From NCBI GenBank assembly GCA_964533705.1, contig CAZHMN010000020.1:1-38079 (forward strand): a DNA stretch of 38,079 nucleotides. Reading direction: 5' to 3'. Shown here piece by piece: positions 33,345-38,079 of the stretch; within the stretch, counting starts at the first letter, position 1, and the number at the start of each line of letters is the position of its first letter. Position numbers and translations under genes: made by a program. The notes under the pieces were generated by a model that did not search any database, was not told the origin of the DNA, and was given only the letters and a program-made list of their open reading frames with translations. This stretch comes from CAZHMN01 sp964533705 (lineage in GTDB: Bacteria; Electryoneota; B3-LCP).

Positions 33345-36300
33345 ATGACTGAACCGGTCGAAACAAGAGAATCCCTGCTCCCCAGGCTTTCCATTCGGCG
33401 CCCCATCACCGTGCTGATGATCTTTTGCGCCCTGCTGTTGGTCGGTGCCATCGCCTATGTCAAGCTGCCCATCACCCTGTTTCCTTCCGGATTTGACCCG
33501 CCCTTCCTCTGGGTCTGGGTCAGCTACAGAACCTCCAATCCCACCGAAATTGAAGAGCAGATAACCCGCCCTCTGGAACAGCAATTTCGCACGGTGCGTC
33601 ATCTGAACGAAGTGCACTCGTTTTCGCGCTCCAACGGCGCCGGCTTCTGGCTCGAATTCGAGAAGAACACCGACATGGACGTGGCTTACAATCAGGTGTT
33701 CGACCGGCTCGAACGAGCCCGCGCCGAGATGCCCAGCGACCAACGTTACTATTACATCAATCGCTTTTCGGAAGACGACGACCCCGTGGTCTATTTCGGC
33801 GTGAATGTGGCGGGACATCAAGATGACCTCTATTATACGATGGTCGAACATATTCAACGGCCCCTGGAACGGATTGACGGCGTGGCCAAGGTCGAGATCT
33901 GGGGGGTGTACGAAAAAGTCATTCAAGTTGAATTGGACCCCGCTCGGGCGCGCGCCCATGGCGTAGACCTCTACACCTTAGTTCAGAATCTTGATAAAGA
34001 TAACTTTTCTTTAAGTTCCGGCTGGATTTATGACGGCGGCAAGAAACTCTACGTGCGTTCGGTGGGGCGCTATCAGAGCATCGAAGAGATTTCCAATTTG
34101 CCGGTTAAAGGCCCCAATGTTCTCCTCGGTCACATAGCCGATATCTCTTACGGCGTCCCCGAAATCCGCTGGCATCGGCGGCTGAACCGCAAACCGGCCG
34201 TTAGCATTGGAGTTTTCAAGGAATCAACCGCTAACACGGTGGAGCTTTGTAATAAGATCATCGGAGTTATTGATAATGACATAAAAAACAACCCCGCTCT
34301 GGCAAATTCAGACTTTGAGATTCTGTTCAATCAGGGAGAGTACATCCTCGAGGCCATCGGTAACCTGAAAGCTTCCGGCATTTGGGGGGCTTTTTTCGCT
34401 TTCTGGGTGCTGCTCTTCTTCCTGCGCCATTGGCGCATGACCATGATCGTCATTCTGGCGATTCCACTATCCATACTGGCGACCATCATCTTCTTCTTTT
34501 TCTACGGCTGGACGCTTAACTTGATGACGCTGATGGGATTGATGATTTGCGTCGGTCTGGTTGTGGATAATGCCATCGTCATCACTGAGAGTATTTTCCT
34601 GGCTAAAACGAAGGGGTATCCCCCCGATCGCGCCGCCGTTAAGGGAGCCAGCGAAGTGGCTCTGGCGGTGACGCTGGCCACATTGACGACCGTAGTCGTC
34701 TTTCTCCCTCTGATGCTGATGAACGATGACGTGGGTTTCGCCTTCTACATGCAGCGCATCGGAATGCCCGTCGTAGTGGCCATTCTGGCTTCATTATTGA
34801 TCGCCTTGCTGATTATTCCACTGGCCACCAAGGTGCTGATCAAAACCCCTCGCCTGGAAAGCTCCCGGTTCATTGATCAATCATCCCGGCGCTACCGCAC
34901 AGCCCTGAATTGGGTGATGAATCACCGGTTCGATGCCGCCCTGGTCGGGGTCTTAATATTCATCTTCAGCCAGGGATACATCGCCTCACTGGTGCCCAAG
35001 ACCGATCAAGCTGAAGGCAATATTAACGACTTTAGAATCAGATTTGACCTCCCCGAAAATTACACCGAGGAAAAAACCGAGTCATTAGCGCGTACAGTGG
35101 AAGATCTCCTCTATCAAAAGGCCGATGAATACGACCTTCGAGCTGTGGATACGCGCTGGTCTCGTACGTTTATCTATATACGTGCGTATCTGCATCCCGT
35201 TAAAGATTTGATCTGGTGGCGGGTAGCGTCCAAAAAGATCGGAAAACGATTGGGTCTCTGGTCAGAAGGGCCGATGACCCGCAAGGAAGTGATTGAAGAG
35301 ATGAAGGAGCGGATTCCCGAGCTTCCCGGCGTGCAGATGACGACGACCTGGAGGTGGGATACGTCTTCGGATAACGCCGTGCAGTTCACCCTCTACGGCG
35401 ACGACACGGGAAGGCTGATCGAACTTGCGGAGGAGCTGAAGGGACTGCTTCGCAAGTTGCCCAATGTCGCCGGGGTGGAATTGGACACCGAAGACGCTGC
35501 CGATGAAGTGCAGATCCGGCTAAATCGAGAGCTTGCCAGGCGTTACAACCTGAATCCCGCTCAGGTTGCGGGCACGATATCCTACGCGCTGCGCGGCTAC
35601 GACCTTCCCGATTTCCATGCGGAAAATCGTGAAATACCCATGCGAGCCCAGCTGGTCAAGAGCGAACGCGAAACACTTGAACAACTAAAGAATCTCGCCT
35701 TTTACACTGAAAACGGGACTTCGATTCCCCTGGCTGCCGCCGCGGATTTTAGCATAAAGAAAGGATGGGGTGAGATACACCGGCGCGATGGCAAAACCAG
35801 TCTGGAAATGAAGATCTACACCACTCAGGAAAACCTGGAGGTCCTTTCCGGGCAAATTGATTACGTATTGAGTAAAATCGAGTTGCCCCGCGGTTATAGT
35901 TTCGATAAAGGCCAGCGCTTCCGGGATTTGGAAGAGTCCAACGAAGCGCAAAAATTCGGAGTCATCCTCGCTATCGTATTCGTATTCCTGCTGATGGGGG
36001 TTCTCTTTGAGTCCTTCGTATTGCCCTTATCGGTGATCGTCTCCATTCCCTTCTCCTTTATCGGAGCCTATTGGATTTTGTTTTTGACAAAAACTCCCTT
36101 CGACATCATGGCTGGAATCGGATTGATCATTCTGGTGGGTATCGTGGTCAACAATGCCATCGTTTTAGTTGACCTGATCAACCGCCTGCGCAAGGAAGGC
36201 CTCTCCCGGCAGGAAGCCATACTCGAAGCCGGGCAGCGCCGTTTCCGTCCCATATTAATGACGGCCCTGACCACGATTTGCGGTCTGATGCCCATGGCGC

Positions 36301-36488
36301 TGGGAAACGCGGCCCTGATCGGCATTCCCTATGCTCCGCTGGGCAGGACGATCATCGGAGGTCTGATTTCCGCAACGTTTCTGACCCTCTTTCTTGTGCC
36401 GATTACCTACAGCTATTTTGACGATCTCAGAGATTTCATGCAGAGTTTTAGCGCACGTATTTTCCGCCGAAAGGATCAGCCCGTTTGA
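33345..36488 (+). CDS. RND efflux permease 2
   Basis: The complete 1047-residue permease has TM1 (RRPITVLMIFCALLLVG), a first porter domain with TSNPTEIEEQITRPLEQ, TM2-6 with GLMICVGLVVDNAIVITES, a second porter domain and TM8-12 with GLIILVGIVVNNAIVLVDLI and RRFRPILMTALTTICG. The Asp of VVDNAIV is the expected proton-relay residue. It starts 10 bp after the first permease. The two proteins are clearly homologous but not near-identical, so together with the single adaptor they may form a two-permease pump in the way of MdtB/MdtC. That is inference. The substrate is unknown. Confidence 0.95.
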   Translation: MTEPVETRESLLPRLSIRRPITVLMIFCALLLVGAIAYVKLPITLFPSGFDPPFLWVWVSYRTSNPTEIEEQITRPLEQQFRTVRHLNEVHSFSRSNGAGFWLEFEKNTDMDVAYNQVFDRLERARAEMPSDQRYYYINRFSEDDDPVVYFGVNVAGHQDDLYYTMVEHIQRPLERIDGVAKVEIWGVYEKVIQVELDPARARAHGVDLYTLVQNLDKDNFSLSSGWIYDGGKKLYVRSVGRYQSIEEISNLPVKGPNVLLGHIADISYGVPEIRWHRRLNRKPAVSIGVFKESTANTVELCNKIIGVIDNDIKNNPALANSDFEILFNQGEYILEAIGNLKASGIWGAFFAFWVLLFFLRHWRMTMIVILAIPLSILATIIFFFFYGWTLNLMTLMGLMICVGLVVDNAIVITESIFLAKTKGYPPDRAAVKGASEVALAVTLATLTTVVVFLPLMLMNDDVGFAFYMQRIGMPVVVAILASLLIALLIIPLATKVLIKTPRLESSRFIDQSSRRYRTALNWVMNHRFDAALVGVLIFIFSQGYIASLVPKTDQAEGNINDFRIRFDLPENYTEEKTESLARTVEDLLYQKADEYDLRAVDTRWSRTFIYIRAYLHPVKDLIWWRVASKKIGKRLGLWSEGPMTRKEVIEEMKERIPELPGVQMTTTWRWDTSSDNAVQFTLYGDDTGRLIELAEELKGLLRKLPNVAGVELDTEDAADEVQIRLNRELARRYNLNPAQVAGTISYALRGYDLPDFHAENREIPMRAQLVKSERETLEQLKNLAFYTENGTSIPLAAAADFSIKKGWGEIHRRDGKTSLEMKIYTTQENLEVLSGQIDYVLSKIELPRGYSFDKGQRFRDLEESNEAQKFGVILAIVFVFLLMGVLFESFVLPLSVIVSIPFSFIGAYWILFLTKTPFDIMAGIGLIILVGIVVNNAIVLVDLINRLRKEGLSRQEAILEAGQRRFRPILMTALTTICGLMPMALGNAALIGIPYAPLGRTIIGGLISATFLTLFLVPITYSYFDDLRDFMQSFSARIFRRKDQPV

Positions 36489-37318
36489 TTGCTGAACAAT
36501 GCCTCACCGTCGGCGTGATCACCGCGCCCTGGCAGGAAGTGTGGAATTTCCTTCGCTGGGGCAATCCGTTCGCACTTCTTTTTTCCGTCATCCTCGGTGC
36601 CTGCTTGGGTTCCTTCGCCAACGTGGTCATCCACCGCTTGCCCCGTAACCAATCTATCGTCATACCAGCTTCTTACTGCCCTTACTGCCGGGTTCCCATT
36701 CCTCCCAAGCACAACATCCCGATTTTAAGCTATTTTTTCTTGAGAGGCCGAACGGCTTGTTGCAATCGCCCCATCCCGGCCCGGTATCCAATAGTTGAAG
36801 CGCTGGCGGCTCTATTTTTGGGGACGCTCTATATTTTCGAGGGATGGACGGTGACCTTCCTGTTTGAGAGCGCCTGGATGCTTCTCCTGCTCATTCTGGC
36901 CGCTATAGATCTGGAACATTTTCGCCTGCCCAATGTGCTGGTCGGCATGGGAGCAGTTCTAAGCCTGGTCTGGATGCTCCTTCAACCGTCCCAGTCATGG
37001 TCGCATGCAGGATTGGGCCTTTTATTAGGCTTTGGAATTGCAGGGGCTACAATGGTTCTGGGGAAGCTCCTCAAAGGGCGCTGGAGCGGAATGGGCGACC
37101 TGAAACTCGCCGCCGTGTTGGGCTTTACTTTCGGCCCCGGCAGGTTCCTGATTCTTTATCTGGTCGCTACTTTTTCCGCGGTGATTTATGCTGCCGCCCG
37201 CAGAAAATCCGCCGAGATCGGCAAGATCCCCATGGGACCTTTCTTCGCGCTGGGTGCCTGGGTGGCGATTCTGTGCGGAGAAGAAGTGGTGCTGTGGTAT
37301 CTGAGTATGATAGTCTGA
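36485..37318 (+). CDS. prepilin peptidase (A24 family, PilD-like)
   Basis: The enzyme cleaves and N-methylates type IV prepilins or pseudopilins. The 277 residues show GSFANVVIHRLPR (about 42-54) and the catalytic aspartates D142 (AAIDLEHFRLPN) and D205 (GMGDLKLA), plus about seven membrane segments. A zinc-type motif is present but altered: C65 and C68 (CPYC) are normal, while the second pair is adjacent (C92-C93, TACCNRPI) instead of C-x2-C. The start is TTG overlapping the RND stop (TTGA, 4 nt), with no ribosome site seen. No pilin genes are nearby. Confidence 0.9.
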   Translation: MIAEQCLTVGVITAPWQEVWNFLRWGNPFALLFSVILGACLGSFANVVIHRLPRNQSIVIPASYCPYCRVPIPPKHNIPILSYFFLRGRTACCNRPIPARYPIVEALAALFLGTLYIFEGWTVTFLFESAWMLLLLILAAIDLEHFRLPNVLVGMGAVLSLVWMLLQPSQSWSHAGLGLLLGFGIAGATMVLGKLLKGRWSGMGDLKLAAVLGFTFGPGRFLILYLVATFSAVIYAAARRKSAEIGKIPMGPFFALGAWVAILCGEEVVLWYLSMIV

Positions 37319-37372
37319 TTTAAAAAATCGAGATGACGAAAATCATCCAATCAAAATAAATTGGAGAGAAAA

Positions 37373-38079
37373 ATGAAGAGAATGCTCGTTTGCTTTCTGC
37401 CGGTTTTCGCACTGCTGGTTCTCATAAGCGCAGTTCAAGCTGAAGATCAGGGATTTCTCCGCTTCCCGGACGTTTCCAACGGTCAGGTGGTCTTCACCTC
37501 CGAAGGTGATCTCTGGATCGCTCCCCTGGACGGCGGCATCGCCCGCCGGATGACGGTGCATGACGGCGAGGAACGCTACGCCAAGTTCTCAGCCGACGGC
37601 AGATGGATTGCCTATAGCGGCTACTATGACGGCAACCGTGACGTTTACGTGATTCCCGCTACCGGTGGTGAACCCCGGCGCTTGACCTTTCATTCCGCCG
37701 CCGAATCTGTTGTGGACTGGACCAATGACGGCAGGATCATGTATCGCACCGGGGCTTTTACAGGAATAAGAAAAACAGATATTTACACTGTTTCCCCAGA
37801 AGGGGACTTCCCGGTCAATTTGGGTCTGGATAAAGCCGCCATAGCCTCTTTTGAACCCGGTGGCACCCGGGTGGCCTATACCCGCATTTTCCGTAATAAT
37901 GCCACCTGGAAGAGGTATAAGGGCGGTTTGGCCGACCAGATCTGGGTAGCCGATCTGAAGAAGAAAAAGTACGGTAAAGCCCCCATTTCAACCTATACCG
38001 GCCACAATTCCTACCCCATGTGGATCGGTGACCGCATCTATTTCCTGAGCGATTCCACCGGCCGCAAGAATATCTGGTC
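37373..38079 (+). CDS. tricorn-like protease, N-terminal beta-propeller part (truncated by window end)
   Basis: My translation from the ATG at 37373 is open for 235 codons to the window end. The ribosome site GGAG (37363-37366) is 6 nt away. A signal peptide (FALLVLISAVQA) leads to the tricorn-type beta-propeller: FLRFPDVSNGQVVFTSEGDLW, then FSADGRWIAYSGYYDGNRDV and VIPATGGEPRRLTFH. The element TWKRYKGGLADQIWVADL is distinctive of bacterial tricorn homologues. These are secreted or periplasmic S41-type serine proteases with N-terminal propeller repeats, a PDZ and a catalytic domain further on, which are beyond the window. Confidence 0.85.
   Translation, partial: MKRMLVCFLPVFALLVLISAVQAEDQGFLRFPDVSNGQVVFTSEGDLWIAPLDGGIARRMTVHDGEERYAKFSADGRWIAYSGYYDGNRDVYVIPATGGEPRRLTFHSAAESVVDWTNDGRIMYRTGAFTGIRKTDIYTVSPEGDFPVNLGLDKAAIASFEPGGTRVAYTRIFRNNATWKRYKGGLADQIWVADLKKKKYGKAPISTYTGHNSYPMWIGDRIYFLSDSTGRKNIW

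Noticed and set aside
1..38079. CRISPR arrays, tRNA or rRNA genes, insertion sequences, prophage
   Set aside because: I looked for spaced repeats, tRNA-like arms, conserved rRNA runs, transposase and phage proteins and saw none.

Overview
The window is a dense, gene-rich stretch of a Gram-negative bacterial chromosome at scaffold level, with two 100-N assembly gaps (26234-26333 and 31759-31858). Evidence for a Gram-negative envelope is the CMP-Kdo genes (kdsA, kdsB), several lipoproteins, lspA and an RND efflux system with a lipidated adaptor. A large gingipain-like (C25) peptidase ends in a 'YPNPFNP' sorting-type C-terminal domain, which points to the FCB superphylum, probably an uncultivated lineage outside classical Bacteroidetes. 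The best promoters look sigma70-like (TTGNNN-17-TATATT) rather than of Bacteroidetes type. I cannot name the phylum from sequence alone. I saw no rRNA, tRNA, CRISPR array, IS element or phage gene.

Layout. (1) 1-7723, minus strand: one long operon from a promoter near 7761-7789. It runs AMIN/receiver fusion, gatC, kdsB, pyrG, kdsA, rlmI-like methyltransferase and a VanZ-like membrane protein cut by the window edge. Four successive junctions are 4-nt stop/start overlaps. PyrG makes the CTP that KdsB uses to activate the Kdo unit whose phosphate KdsA makes. (2) 7991-10641, plus strand: GNAT acetyltransferase, a novel lipoprotein with a C-terminal membrane segment, and an inositol-monophosphatase family enzyme. 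(3) 10638-10829, minus strand: tatA. (4) 11017-19453, minus strand: a growth operon of yggS, yggT, divIVA, purine nucleoside phosphorylase, an exported DUF4412-like protein, ileS, dksA-like, lspA and rluD, from a promoter at 19495-19523. (5) 19654-23532, minus strand: the secreted C25 peptidase, closed by a strong terminator.

(6) 23680-27686, minus strand: the most unusual locus. It holds a cyclic-nucleotide-binding-domain protein, a Tat-signal DUF362 protein (cut by a gap), an AmmeMemoRadiSam radical SAM enzyme (cut by the same gap), and a lipoprotein that fuses Memo and AMMECR1 domains. This is an AmmeMemoRadiSam set whose A and B components are fused and apparently sent across the inner membrane. 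(7) 28104-37318, plus strand: a lone ECF-type ATPase, an RND adaptor lipoprotein, two tandem RND permeases (the first interrupted by a gap) and a prepilin peptidase. (8) 37373 to the end: the N-terminal part of a secreted tricorn-like protease.

The strongest candidates for undescribed biology are the exported Memo-AMMECR1 fusion with its neighbours, and the one-polypeptide AMIN-transmembrane-receiver protein that could link cell-wall binding to a phosphorylatable cytoplasmic domain.
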